Shown here piece by piece: positions 17,326 to 25,796 of a stretch of 64,000 bases of DNA. Every line of letters begins with the position of its first letter. Position 1 is the first letter of the stretch. The notes beneath the pieces are model-generated. The model was not told where the DNA came from. It saw nothing but the letters and a program-made list of their open reading frames with translations, and did no database searches. A program made the translations under genes and the position numbers. This stretch comes from Prosthecobacter fusiformis. Its GTDB lineage: Bacteria > Verrucomicrobiota > Verrucomicrobiia > Verrucomicrobiales > Verrucomicrobiaceae. Where the stretch lies: assembly GCF_004364345.1 (NCBI RefSeq), contig NZ_SOCA01000003.1:186001-250000 (forward strand), read 5' to 3'.

Positions 17326-18462
17326 ATGCGCCAAAAAACTTCGGACCTTCGTCAGCTTCTTGCCTCCACCATACTGCATGTGAGGAGCGGCCGGGCGACT
17401 TCCCGGACGGGTCTGGCGCGCTCGCTGGAGATCTCTGCTTCCACCGTAGGGATCTATGTGGATCAGCTCATCGCCACGGGGCATCTGGATGAATCTGGCC
17501 TGGAGCACGGCTCCATGGGAAGGCCCAAGAGGCGGATTCAAGTCAGCGGCTCTCTCGGTTGGTTTGCCGGCGTGGAGTTCACAGCAAGCCGCGTCCAGCT
17601 CATCGGGCTGGATTTCTCCGGAAAGATGATTGAGATGGAAGAGATCAGGCTTCCTGAGGATCCTTCCATCGCCGAGGTTAAGGAGATCATTTGTGCCGGG
17701 CTGACCCGTTGGCAGAGCAAGCAAGCCCTGCCGCTCCTCGGTATCGGTGTCGGTGCGCCTGGGCTGGTGAATTCTCAGGAGGGTATCTCCCTGCGCTACG
17801 CCTTTGTCCGTGGTTGGGAAAATGTTCCGGTCCGGGATCTTCTGGTTCAAAAGTTCGGTGTGCCGGTGATGGTGGAAAATAACCTGCGAGCCATCGCCCT
17901 GGCTGAGCGTTGGTTTGGCAGTCACCGGGAGGAGAGCAACTATGTGGTTGTGGGGGCGCGCAGCGGGTTCGGCATCGCCTGTGTCCAGGGAGGAGTTCTT
18001 ATCCATGGCGCAAATCATGCGGCTGGCGAGGTAGGGCTATGGCCATGGCCGCTGGCAGGAGAATGCACGCGGGGGGAGCTGCATCACTGGCTGAATGCGC
18101 CGATGGCTTATCGTCGGCTGGCAGGCATCAGTGAAACGGCCCCGGTGCCTGAAGATCTATACACAGCCATGTCAAGCCTGGTGAATGACCGGGGAACCTT
18201 GTGGGATGAAGTGGTGATGGATTATGCCCGTGTGCTCGGCTGTGTGCAGTTGTTGATGGATCCGAGTGTGTGCCTGCTGCACGGCCCGCTGACTGCTTTG
18301 GGTGACCGCTTTTGTCAGGCCATCATGGATGCTTCGCTGAAGATCGCCCCGGCTTTGGGGGATCTGCGTCTGCAATTGGTGCGCTCTCAGTTAGGGGATA
18401 ATGCCGGGGCGCTAGGGGCAGCCAGCCTGGCCATGGAAACGTGGATGCCGACCTTTATTTGA
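17326..18462 (+). CDS. ROK family transcriptional regulator
   Basis: 378 residues. An N-terminal winged helix-turn-helix (about 8-65: TSRTGLARSLEISASTVGIYV) is joined to a ROK sugar-kinase-like domain (VGAPGLVNSQEGI, VMVENNLRAIALAE, HAAGEVGLWPW). NagC/XylR-type members repress sugar-use genes and release DNA on binding a sugar or sugar phosphate. The usual zinc motif CxCGxxGC is reduced to a single Cys (GECTRGELHHW), and the kinase catalytic acid region reads VENNL, so kinase activity is unlikely. No clear target operon is adjacent. An AT-rich stretch at 17235-17325 probably holds its promoter. Confidence 0.9.
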   Translation: MRQKTSDLRQLLASTILHVRSGRATSRTGLARSLEISASTVGIYVDQLIATGHLDESGLEHGSMGRPKRRIQVSGSLGWFAGVEFTASRVQLIGLDFSGKMIEMEEIRLPEDPSIAEVKEIICAGLTRWQSKQALPLLGIGVGAPGLVNSQEGISLRYAFVRGWENVPVRDLLVQKFGVPVMVENNLRAIALAERWFGSHREESNYVVVGARSGFGIACVQGGVLIHGANHAAGEVGLWPWPLAGECTRGELHHWLNAPMAYRRLAGISETAPVPEDLYTAMSSLVNDRGTLWDEVVMDYARVLGCVQLLMDPSVCLLHGPLTALGDRFCQAIMDASLKIAPALGDLRLQLVRSQLGDNAGALGAASLAMETWMPTFI

Positions 18463-18470
18463 TGGCGGGT

Positions 18471-20000
18471 TTATTGACCCAGCAGGCCGCTGCTGATTCC
18501 TTCCAGAAGTTTCACGCCTGTGTCCACTGCCTTGCCGGTGGTGTCCGTGGCTCCTTTGATCGCTTCATTAGGCAAGGCTGCCGCATCTTTGCCAAGGACA
18601 GGCGCAATCAGCAGTTCGCTGCCTTTGTTCACCACCTGACCGGGTGCGTCCAGAAGGACTTTCCCGACCGCCGCTGCCAAGCGGGTGCTAAGGTCTTCGC
18701 GCGGAGCCTGCAGGGTGCCAGTGATGCGGAGTGGGGTCCACATCATGCCGACAGGGCCGGTGGGGTGGGTGGCGGTGAAAACATGCTGACCGGCCCCGGG
18801 AATCCACTTCAAGGTCTCAGGGGTTACGCCTAACATAAAGTTACCGTCGATTTGATCTCCTTCCACCTTGAGGTTTCCATTCAGATACAACAGGCCGTTG
18901 GATTGCAGGATGACCTTTTCAAACTGCCGTGTGCGGCCAGTGATGCTGACCTGGGAAGTGGCTACATCCAGCACCAGTCGCTTGAAGCGCTCTACTCCTG
19001 TATAAGATGCCAGTTGATCCAGCACGGGCAGGGCCGTGAGGATGCCCTGACGGATGTCCACTTGGCCGGTGATTACCGGGGTCGCAGTCCGTGAGCCACG
19101 GGCTGTTAAATCTCCTTCAATGAAGCCGCTGAGGCGGATGCGCCAGTCCTCCGTCAGGCATTCCTGAAGGGGGATGCCCGCGATATGAGTGGATACCTCC
19201 CAGGTGCCTTCCTGGGGGCGCAGATGACCGCGTGCGGTGATTTCCCCGGCATCCAGCCACTTCAGACTGGCCTCTTTCAACTGGAGTTCTTCACGGCTCA
19301 GGCGTACGGAGGCGCGAGTGAGATTCAGCTTCACGGGCTGCAACTGGGCTGGCAGCATAATCGGGGTTTCTACAATCCCGTCTTCGGCGGTGACCTGGAT
19401 GGAGGTCTCCCCCTGACGCCAAGTGGCGGCACGCACTTTGGTGTTTCTCACATTCCAGGGACCTGGGTGGAGAAGGGAAAACCGCTCCACACTCACCCCA
19501 TCCACTTCAGTTTCCGTCGGCAAATACCGGCGCAGCCAGATAGGAATCGAACTGCCGGTAGAGCCTAGAGGCGGGGCCGAAGCGACGAAGACCACGGGTT
19601 TGGCTATCGGGGAGACAACCTTCTTTTCCAGCGTGATGGAGTCTATGCCCGCCCCCACCGTACGCCATTTGCCCTGACGGAAGGCGTTCCAGTCCAGCAT
19701 TAGATGCAGCCCGTCCAGATTTGCCTGCCAGCCCTGGGTCGTGGTGACGGAGGCTTGCGCGGAGGTCACTTCATCACCTGTCCAATGCAGCGGGGCCAGG
19801 GTCACTTCTCCGCGCATCTGGGTGCCAAAAAGCTGTTCCATTCTGCCGCGAAAGGCCTCCTCTTGAAGGTAACTGCGCACCCAGCCCATCACCAGCATGG
19901 GCATGACGAGGAGGATCACGATGCATACCACTAACAGACTGCCCAGGGCATAAAGCCAACGGGGTCTTTTACCGGAACGGAGACGGGTACGAGTGCTCAT
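18471..20000 (-). CDS. AsmA-like envelope protein
   Basis: 509 residues from ATG 20000 (MSTRTRLRSGKRPRW), with a basic cytoplasmic N-terminus and a single membrane helix at about 18-40. The periplasmic part is beta-rich, and its C-terminal half (TGQVDIRQGILTALPVLDQL, ILQSNGLLYLNGNL) resembles the C-terminal repeats of AsmA/YhdP-type proteins, elongated bridges involved in phospholipid or LPS transport to the outer membrane. The frame is open 41 codons further upstream into the divergent promoter region, which is unlikely to be coding. Exact family membership is moderately sure. Confidence 0.7.
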   Translation of the reverse strand: MSTRTRLRSGKRPRWLYALGSLLVVCIVILLVMPMLVMGWVRSYLQEEAFRGRMEQLFGTQMRGEVTLAPLHWTGDEVTSAQASVTTTQGWQANLDGLHLMLDWNAFRQGKWRTVGAGIDSITLEKKVVSPIAKPVVFVASAPPLGSTGSSIPIWLRRYLPTETEVDGVSVERFSLLHPGPWNVRNTKVRAATWRQGETSIQVTAEDGIVETPIMLPAQLQPVKLNLTRASVRLSREELQLKEASLKWLDAGEITARGHLRPQEGTWEVSTHIAGIPLQECLTEDWRIRLSGFIEGDLTARGSRTATPVITGQVDIRQGILTALPVLDQLASYTGVERFKRLVLDVATSQVSITGRTRQFEKVILQSNGLLYLNGNLKVEGDQIDGNFMLGVTPETLKWIPGAGQHVFTATHPTGPVGMMWTPLRITGTLQAPREDLSTRLAAAVGKVLLDAPGQVVNKGSELLIAPVLGKDAAALPNEAIKGATDTTGKAVDTGVKLLEGISSGLLGQ

Positions 20001-20067
20001 GAGAATAGAATAACAACAAAGGAACCCGGAATACGCGAAAAAAATAGGGGAGAAGGGCCACTTTATC

Positions 20068-20098
20068 TTGTCATACTTATCTCCTTTACCAGTATAAC
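20068..20098 (+). promoter_or_regulatory. Candidate promoter placing transcription start at the ABC gene ATG
   Basis: TTGTCA at 20068-20073 and TATAAC at 20093-20098 resemble -35 and -10 boxes with a 19-base spacer, slightly long. The -10 box ends eight bases before the ATG at 20107, so a transcript from it would begin within a few bases of the start codon. No Shine-Dalgarno is present. Confidence 0.4.
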
Positions 20099-20106
20099 AA
20101 ACGGGT

Positions 20107-21891
20107 ATGCTCGAAGCAATCAACGTTGGTCTCGAAGTGGATGCCCCTCCTGGCTCGGAGCAGGAAAGTCTTTACCTGCTGCGCGAGGTGAGTCTGAGCG
20201 TGCCCCAGGGGCATCTGATGGCCATCGTCGGACCTTCCGGGTGTGGCAAGACGACGCTGCTGAAGGTCATTGCAGGTATTCTGGAACAGACAGACGGAGC
20301 CCTGAAATGGGAGGAAAGAGACCTCAAGGAGGAAGAGGATCTGCATCCGGGGGAGCTGGGGTATGTCCCTCAATTCAGCGTGGCGCATGATCTGCTGACG
20401 GTGGAAGAATGCGTGGCCAGCAGCATGGCCCTGCGCACCCAGCTTCCCGGCACGGATGACTTTGAACCGAAGCTGGATCACATCCTGTCCATCACCGGGC
20501 TGACGGACTTGGCGGATCGCCGGGTGAAGGTGCTTTCCGGGGGGCAAAAACGACGTCTGGGGCTTGCCTTGGAACTGGTCACCAATCCATGCTTGCTGCT
20601 TTGCGATGAAGTCACCAGCGGGCTTGATCCCAAGTCTGAGCATGAGATCACGGAGCTGCTGCGTGTGCTGGCCCGGGAAAACAAAAGGCGGGTGGTCATC
20701 AATGTCACCCACAGTCTGGCCAGCCTGGAGGCCTTTGACAGTGTGCTGGTCATGTATCAGGGCCATCTAGTTTATCATGGTCCGCCGAAGCTGCTCACCC
20801 ATTACTTTACGGTGGAGCATCCAGAGGATGTGTATCGCCGCCTGACCATGCGAGAGGCACAGGCATGGCATGAATCCTGGCAGAAGAAGCGCAGCTATTA
20901 CGAGGCGATGCTTTTGGAAAAAAAGGATGAGGAAGAGCCTGGGGCCGATGCAGCGAAGACCGCATCCGAAGAAGACGAAGAAACGGCCAGTGACGGTAAA
21001 AAGGATGAGCATCATCCTCTGGCCTCCGAAGAACTGCCGGGCCTTTTCAGCCAGGTCTTCACCCTGCTCTCCCGGCGTTGGACCATCTTCCGGCGGGACA
21101 GAGGCCAAGTATGGCTGCATCTGGCCATGCTCATCGGTTTTCCTCTGCTTGTTGTTATCTTCGCTCTGGACGGCATTAAGCCGCTGAAGCAGCTCAACCA
21201 GCGGCAGGACAGTGACATCGTTTACGAAATGCAGCGGCAGGCGCAGCATCAACTGGACCAGCTTCAGGCTGGCAGCATTGTCAGCGGGCTCATCATGCTG
21301 CAAGTTGTGCTCGTCACGCTCATGGCTAGCAACAACGCGGCGCGTGAGATCGCTGGAGAGCGGCTGATCCTTGAGCGTGAGAAACTGGGGGGGCTTAGCA
21401 CGCTGGCGTATGTGATCAGCAAGGTGCTCTTTCTCGGTGTGTTTGTCCTGGCCCAGAGCATCTGGATGGGTGTTTTTGTGGACATGGTCGTCGGCGGTCT
21501 GCCGGGGGATCTGATCGTGAAGCTGGCCCTTCTGGTGCTGGCCTCCGCTGCCATGACCAGCGTCTGCCTGGGCATCAGTGCGCTGAGCCGCACGCCGGAA
21601 AAGGCTACCATTTTGAGCATCTACCTTGTCGGTTTTCAGCTCCCACTTTCCGGGGCTGTGCTGACTCTCCCCGACTGGCTGGAAGGTGCTGTGAATCCTT
21701 TCATCGCCGCCTTCTGGTCCTGGTCCGGCAGCCTCCGCAGCATGAGCGACACCTCCTTTTACGATGCCGTGAAACAAGTCACTGAGACATCCCTGGTCAC
21801 GCCGGAGCTGGCCGGTTTTGTCCTGCTCGCCCATGTCATCATCGGTCTGTGCATGACTTATGTGGGCAGCAAGGGCAGCCAGTGGGAGTGA
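20107..21891 (+). CDS. ABCG-type half transporter (ATPase and ABC-2 permease in one chain)
   Basis: 594 residues. The nucleotide-binding domain comes first (about 1-230): Walker A GPSGCGKTTLLK, signature LSGGQKRRLGLAL, Walker B CLLLCDEVTSGLDP. A charged acidic/lysine linker follows (~275-305), then an ABC-2 type permease domain with six or so membrane helices (about 335-594), including the AAREIAGERLILEREKLGGLS amphipathic segment. This domain order is that of ABCG/White transporters, which export lipids or hydrophobic compounds as dimers. Substrate unknown. The divergent AsmA-like gene may hint at an envelope lipid role. The start is firm because strand one of the ATPase begins at residue 2. 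Confidence 0.9.
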   Translation: MLEAINVGLEVDAPPGSEQESLYLLREVSLSVPQGHLMAIVGPSGCGKTTLLKVIAGILEQTDGALKWEERDLKEEEDLHPGELGYVPQFSVAHDLLTVEECVASSMALRTQLPGTDDFEPKLDHILSITGLTDLADRRVKVLSGGQKRRLGLALELVTNPCLLLCDEVTSGLDPKSEHEITELLRVLARENKRRVVINVTHSLASLEAFDSVLVMYQGHLVYHGPPKLLTHYFTVEHPEDVYRRLTMREAQAWHESWQKKRSYYEAMLLEKKDEEEPGADAAKTASEEDEETASDGKKDEHHPLASEELPGLFSQVFTLLSRRWTIFRRDRGQVWLHLAMLIGFPLLVVIFALDGIKPLKQLNQRQDSDIVYEMQRQAQHQLDQLQAGSIVSGLIMLQVVLVTLMASNNAAREIAGERLILEREKLGGLSTLAYVISKVLFLGVFVLAQSIWMGVFVDMVVGGLPGDLIVKLALLVLASAAMTSVCLGISALSRTPEKATILSIYLVGFQLPLSGAVLTLPDWLEGAVNPFIAAFWSWSGSLRSMSDTSFYDAVKQVTETSLVTPELAGFVLLAHVIIGLCMTYVGSKGSQWE

Positions 21892-21981
21892 ACGAAACGC
21901 TGGGGCGAACTAAACCTTTGGGATACTTTGGTGGGCTTGGTCTATGCGGCCCTCTCCCCATTTTCACTTTTGGTAATCATT

Positions 21982-22632
21982 CTAACTGCGTAGGGCCATC
22001 ATGCGATAGCCGCCGAAGAGGGTCTCGTGAATGGTGATTTCCCAGTTGTTTTTGAGGCCTAGGGAATGGGGGAGCTCTTGGCTGCGAAAGCCGGCGCGGA
22101 TGCTGACTTGCATGTCGTAACGGGTGACGGGATGAAGCTCTGCGAGGATGCAAAAAAACCGGCCTAGGAAGGTATGGATGCGGTAACGGGCGGGCTCTGC
22201 GGCAAGGATCAGTTTTGCCTCAGGCGGGATGCGGCTGCCTAACAGGCTGAGCTGGGCTGGCTGGAAGTGGTGCAGGAAAAGATTGGCGATGAGGACCTGC
22301 GATGGAGGCATGGGATGGGCGAAGAGATCCCCCTGGGTCCAGGCGGCTGCGGGTGGCCAGGAGGCGGGGCGTGGGGCGAGGTCGAAGGCGTGGAGGTCCT
22401 GGGCGCGGCAGAGTCCTTTTTCGGCCAGCTGCAGGGAGAGGGCTCCGTCCCCGGCGCCGATCTCGGTGATTTTCCAGCCTGGGGCGGCATGACGGCGGAG
22501 CATGCGGGCGATCCAGCGATGGTTGCCCATGATGCCATTGACCTGCAGCAGGTCCTGCCGACTGCGGAGGGCATCGGGGTGATCGTGAGGGAGGGACTCC
22601 AGGAGTTCCGGCTGGATGTCGCGCTGCTGCAT
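21982..22632 (-). CDS. Class I SAM-dependent methyltransferase
   Basis: 216 residues. The SAM-binding motif I is ITEIGAGDGALSLQL (about 54-68), with the acidic residue of motif II in LHAFDLAPRP and motif III/IV near VLIANLFLHHFQP. The protein begins with a helical cap (ELLESLPHDHPDALRSRQDLL). It is a soluble small-molecule or lipid methyltransferase of uncertain substrate; the LHHF segment is common in UbiE-like and polyketide-associated members. AAGG lies eight bases before ATG 22632. It follows the membrane-anchored gene by 58 bases on the same strand. Confidence 0.82.
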   Translation of the reverse strand: MQQRDIQPELLESLPHDHPDALRSRQDLLQVNGIMGNHRWIARMLRRHAAPGWKITEIGAGDGALSLQLAEKGLCRAQDLHAFDLAPRPASWPPAAAWTQGDLFAHPMPPSQVLIANLFLHHFQPAQLSLLGSRIPPEAKLILAAEPARYRIHTFLGRFFCILAELHPVTRYDMQVSIRAGFRSQELPHSLGLKNNWEITIHETLFGGYRMMALRS

Positions 22633-22690
22633 GGGGATGCCTTAGCTCAGGCGTGTGAGTTCAACCAGGAGCTGATTTCTTGGGGAGGCT

Positions 22691-23647
22691 TTATTTTCCG
22701 CTGCCACTTTGGAGGATCATTTTGGAAACGCCGAGGCTGGAGCGGGACATGGCTTTTACCTGATCCAGGTAAGAATTCAGGGTCTGCCGCTGGTTGGGGG
22801 TGAGGAAGGATTCAGCCCGTTCTGCAATGATGCGGTTATTGGATTCGATCTGCTGTATCTGCTGCTCAATGACTTGATCGGTAAGCTGGTTGGGATCGGC
22901 ACCGGTCTGGTCATTGAGACCGCCAACTGAGTAGGGGCTTTTTCTGACCTCGGCCATCAGGGACAGAAGTTGTTGCTCCTGGCTGGAGGAAAGAGGCTCG
23001 CCAGAAGCGCCGAACAGGCTGCGGCCCAGGGTATTGTAGTTGGTGCGTTCGGGCTGGGTGTCCTCCCAGTTGCGGAAGGTATTCCAGTCCGCAGTTTCAT
23101 TGAGGAATTCCTTGATGGAGGCATCATAGAGGGAGCGCTGGCGCTTGGTTTCAGCCAGGAGCTCCTGACGTTTTTCAGGAGTGATGTTTGGATCCATGAG
23201 CTGGAGGCTCATGTCGGTAAGGATTTTTTGGCGGGAGGTGAGCAGCTTTTTGAAATGCTCTTTTTCCTCAGGGTTGAGCTGGAGGTGCTCAAACAGTTCT
23301 GCGTAACCGACTTCGATCTGGGCTGCCTGCTGCTGATCAATGATGGTGCGCATGGCCGGTGAGCTTAACATTTGCCGCAGGTTGCCCTGGTTGGGGGCGG
23401 CGACCTCGGCAGGAGGTGTTTCCATGGTGGGGCCGTCCGGCTGGGTGGTGGCAACGGGGGCAAGGGCCGCAGGTTTGCGGGCTAGCTCAGCCTTGAGGCG
23501 GGCGATGGTCTGGCGGGCGGCTTGCAGTTCTGACTCCAGCTTTACGGCCCGAGGATCCACGGACGCCGGGGTGGCGAGCAGCCAAGCGACGGCAGCCGTC
23601 GAGATGAGGCTGACCGCGCCGAGTATGGGGATGAGGATGTTTTTCAT
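22691..23647 (-). CDS. Membrane-anchored helical protein, function unknown
   Basis: 318 residues. One N-terminal membrane helix or uncleaved signal (IPILGAVSLISTAAVAWLLA, residues 5-24) is followed by a short coiled coil (~36-57), a proline-rich linker and an almost wholly helical domain with two similar segments (QRQELLAETKRQ, PNQRQTLNSYLDQVKAM). Helical periplasmic proteins of this sort recall Spy/LTXXQ chaperones, but I see no true signature. ATG 23647 directly follows a long hairpin and overlaps the stop of an eight-codon leader ORF (ATGA). There is no ribosome site at usual spacing, so translation may depend on the leader. Confidence 0.7.
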   Translation of the reverse strand: MKNILIPILGAVSLISTAAVAWLLATPASVDPRAVKLESELQAARQTIARLKAELARKPAALAPVATTQPDGPTMETPPAEVAAPNQGNLRQMLSSPAMRTIIDQQQAAQIEVGYAELFEHLQLNPEEKEHFKKLLTSRQKILTDMSLQLMDPNITPEKRQELLAETKRQRSLYDASIKEFLNETADWNTFRNWEDTQPERTNYNTLGRSLFGASGEPLSSSQEQQLLSLMAEVRKSPYSVGGLNDQTGADPNQLTDQVIEQQIQQIESNNRIIAERAESFLTPNQRQTLNSYLDQVKAMSRSSLGVSKMILQSGSGK

Positions 23648-23670
23648 GGATAAAAAGGGGCTGTAGCCAT
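23644..23670 (-). CDS. Candidate eight-residue leader ORF
   Basis: ATG at 23670 opens the peptide MATAPFYP, ending in TGA at 23644-23646, which overlaps the next gene's ATG as ATGA. AAGGGGA lies about five bases upstream of the leader ATG, a better ribosome site than anything at the downstream ATG. The whole ORF lies in the loop and 3' arm of the hairpin, so ribosomes translating it would have to open the structure. Confidence 0.45.
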   Translation of the reverse strand: MATAPFYP

Positions 23671-23689
23671 CACAGTCCCCTTTTTATCC
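23648..23689 (-). promoter_or_regulatory. Long hairpin directly abutting a start codon
   Basis: Bases 23672-23689 are the reverse complement of 23648-23664 with one extra base, giving a 17-base-pair stem and a seven-base loop (23665-23671). In the minus-strand mRNA the 3' arm ends in ATCC immediately before the ATG at 23647. The 5' arm carries the purine-rich AAGGGGA. This could act in translation control of the downstream gene; it is not a terminator for it because it lies in the 5' leader. Confidence 0.6.
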
Positions 23690-23757
23690 AAGAGCGTTCA
23701 TTTTGACCAGTTGAAAAAGAAGGGCAGGTCTCTCCCGAATAAGCCCGGGGAGTGCTT

Positions 23758-25602
23758 TCACTCCTTCCACAAGATCCGCGCTGCATACACGCTGTTGTCC
23801 GCACCGAAGGCATTGTCGGGCGTGACGATATAGTTCGGGGACATGTTTTGCATCCACTCGGCTACAGTCACCCAGGTCTCGTTTTCACTCACTTCGGTGA
23901 TGGCGAAATTGCCCAGGCGCACGCCGCGCTCGGGCACTAGAATGCGCTCGGTGGCGCGGATGACTTTCAGGGTTTCTGGATTCACCTGGGCCATGACCAG
24001 AGGCGCACGATGACGCACAATATGATCATTGTTCAGCCCCCTGCGGTTATAGACGAGATACAATCCTTTGTTATGCGAGACCCAGTGCTGCTGCGTGTTG
24101 TAGTTGCCCAGTTCACTGCCGTCCTCGAACTGCCAGGGCTGGATGGGGCCGAAGTGCAGGCCGTCATCGCTGGTGGTGACATATGCAGCGGTGTCGTTGC
24201 GGAGAGTCAGGTAAAACTTGCCCTGGTAACGGGTGAGCGAGGGTTCATAGACTCCACGCCCAGACGCCAGCTTCACATCATTGCCCTGGCCCAGATACTT
24301 CAGTGTCTGTCCGTCAAAGGAGCAGCGCAGCACGGTGACACTGTAATATTTCTCCCCTTGTCCTTTGAAGTAAACAGGAAGCAGGATGTCGCCATTCTCC
24401 AGGTCAAAGCGCTGCACGCAGCCTGCTCCTGAGTTGAAAAACTTAGCTTCATCGGGCATCTCCAGTGTGGCCCAGGCGGACCAGGTACGGGCCTTTTCGT
24501 CATAGACGGCGTAGCTGGTGCCGCGCCTCTGGTCATGCATCACTTTGTCATTTTGATAATGCACTGTGTGGCCTGTGCCCAGCAGCTTGCCGCTCTTGGC
24601 ATGCCATTTGGGAGTGAAATCACAGGCGGCGACGATGATCCCATCGGGCTTGTTGCGTCGGCCCAGTGTCTCATCATACGGGGTGATCTTGCTCCAGGTT
24701 TTGCCCAGGTCATCGGTGCGCACATCATTGAGGGCAAAGAAGATGTCGCTGCCAGTGAGCAGCAGTTTTTGCATCGTCATCACCACGGTCGGCGTGGGTC
24801 CGGGGATGGCTCCGGCGCGGGGATGCACCCAGCAAGTTTTGCCATCATAGCCGCTGGTCACCGTCTCCAGCTTCACTTGATAAGGCAGACCTGCGGGCGG
24901 TTGCGGCAGCAGTTGTACCTGCTCGCGGATTTCAGGCACTTCACGCACCAGCCCTTCAGCCACCAGACGTGCCATCATGCGGGCGCCTTCTTTGTTAAAA
25001 TGGGTGCGGTCCGTCTCGGAGGCACCGTAGGCCACGCCGAATTTCTCTCCCATTTGGCGGAAGAAAGCGAAGCTGCGATCATGCAGATCAATGACTGGAA
25101 CCTGTGTTTCTGCGCCCACGGCCTTCATCGCCTCCACATAGGGACCGAGCGTGGAGGTCAGTTGGCCATCCACATAAACCCGGCGCGCGACGGAGGTCAC
25201 CAGCACCGGCTTGCCACCTGCCGCTCGCACCTCGTTGATGAACTGGCGCAAGTTATCCCGATACTCACCTTTCGGGTCCGTGGTGCGCTCACCTTTGCCG
25301 GGCTGGTCATTGTGGCCAAACTGGATCAGCACGTAGTCTGGCTTTTCGGCGATGACCTTGTCCCACAGCCCCAGGCTGCGAAAGCTTTTCGTGCTGGCAC
25401 CGCTGCGAGCATGATTGATCACTGTGGCCTGTGGCAAAAATTCACTCAGCATCTGCCCCCAGCCTGCCATGTTGGGCCGGTCCTTTGGCGGTTTAGGGTA
25501 ATTGGCCACGGTAGAATCACCTGCCAGGATCACACGCGGCCCGCTCTGGGCGGGGGCCAGGACACAGGATACGAGAGACAGAGCAAAAATCAGAAAACGC
25601 AT
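23758..25602 (-). CDS. Secreted SGNH acetylesterase fused to a sialidase-like propeller
   Basis: 614 residues from ATG 25602, with signal peptide MRFLIFALSLVSCVLAPAQ. Residues ~22-235 form an SGNH esterase of the rhamnogalacturonan acetylesterase type: block I AGDSTVANY, block III QFGHNDQPGKG, and catalytic Asp-His in DRTHFNKEG. Residues ~255-614 form a six-bladed propeller with Asp-box-like turns (TDDLGKTWSK, TTSDDGLHFG) as in exo-sialidases and GH-like proteins. It probably deacetylates and binds or cleaves a plant- or animal-type polysaccharide outside the cell. The frame is open 24 codons upstream, but the signal peptide decides the start. Confidence 0.85.
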   Translation of the reverse strand: MRFLIFALSLVSCVLAPAQSGPRVILAGDSTVANYPKPPKDRPNMAGWGQMLSEFLPQATVINHARSGASTKSFRSLGLWDKVIAEKPDYVLIQFGHNDQPGKGERTTDPKGEYRDNLRQFINEVRAAGGKPVLVTSVARRVYVDGQLTSTLGPYVEAMKAVGAETQVPVIDLHDRSFAFFRQMGEKFGVAYGASETDRTHFNKEGARMMARLVAEGLVREVPEIREQVQLLPQPPAGLPYQVKLETVTSGYDGKTCWVHPRAGAIPGPTPTVVMTMQKLLLTGSDIFFALNDVRTDDLGKTWSKITPYDETLGRRNKPDGIIVAACDFTPKWHAKSGKLLGTGHTVHYQNDKVMHDQRRGTSYAVYDEKARTWSAWATLEMPDEAKFFNSGAGCVQRFDLENGDILLPVYFKGQGEKYYSVTVLRCSFDGQTLKYLGQGNDVKLASGRGVYEPSLTRYQGKFYLTLRNDTAAYVTTSDDGLHFGPIQPWQFEDGSELGNYNTQQHWVSHNKGLYLVYNRRGLNNDHIVRHRAPLVMAQVNPETLKVIRATERILVPERGVRLGNFAITEVSENETWVTVAEWMQNMSPNYIVTPDNAFGADNSVYAARILWKE

Positions 25603-25796
25603 GGGGAAATAAAACGTCACTCGAGAGAGCTTGCTCTCAACGACATTGATTTCCACGCCCTCTCCAGGGTTCATCCCTGAAGGCTTAAATGAGCCTCGTT
25701 TCAGGGGCAGGGGACCTGCGGCGGTTTTTCTTATGGCCCAGCACTTTCTGTGCTGTGGGTTGCCTTTATCTCACACCGTGCCATCATGGAGGCCTG

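Noticed and set aside
20767-21834. 355-codon frame antisense to the ABCG-type transporter
   Set aside because: Composition is His/Gln-rich, typical of an antisense shadow; the sense gene has all ABC motifs.
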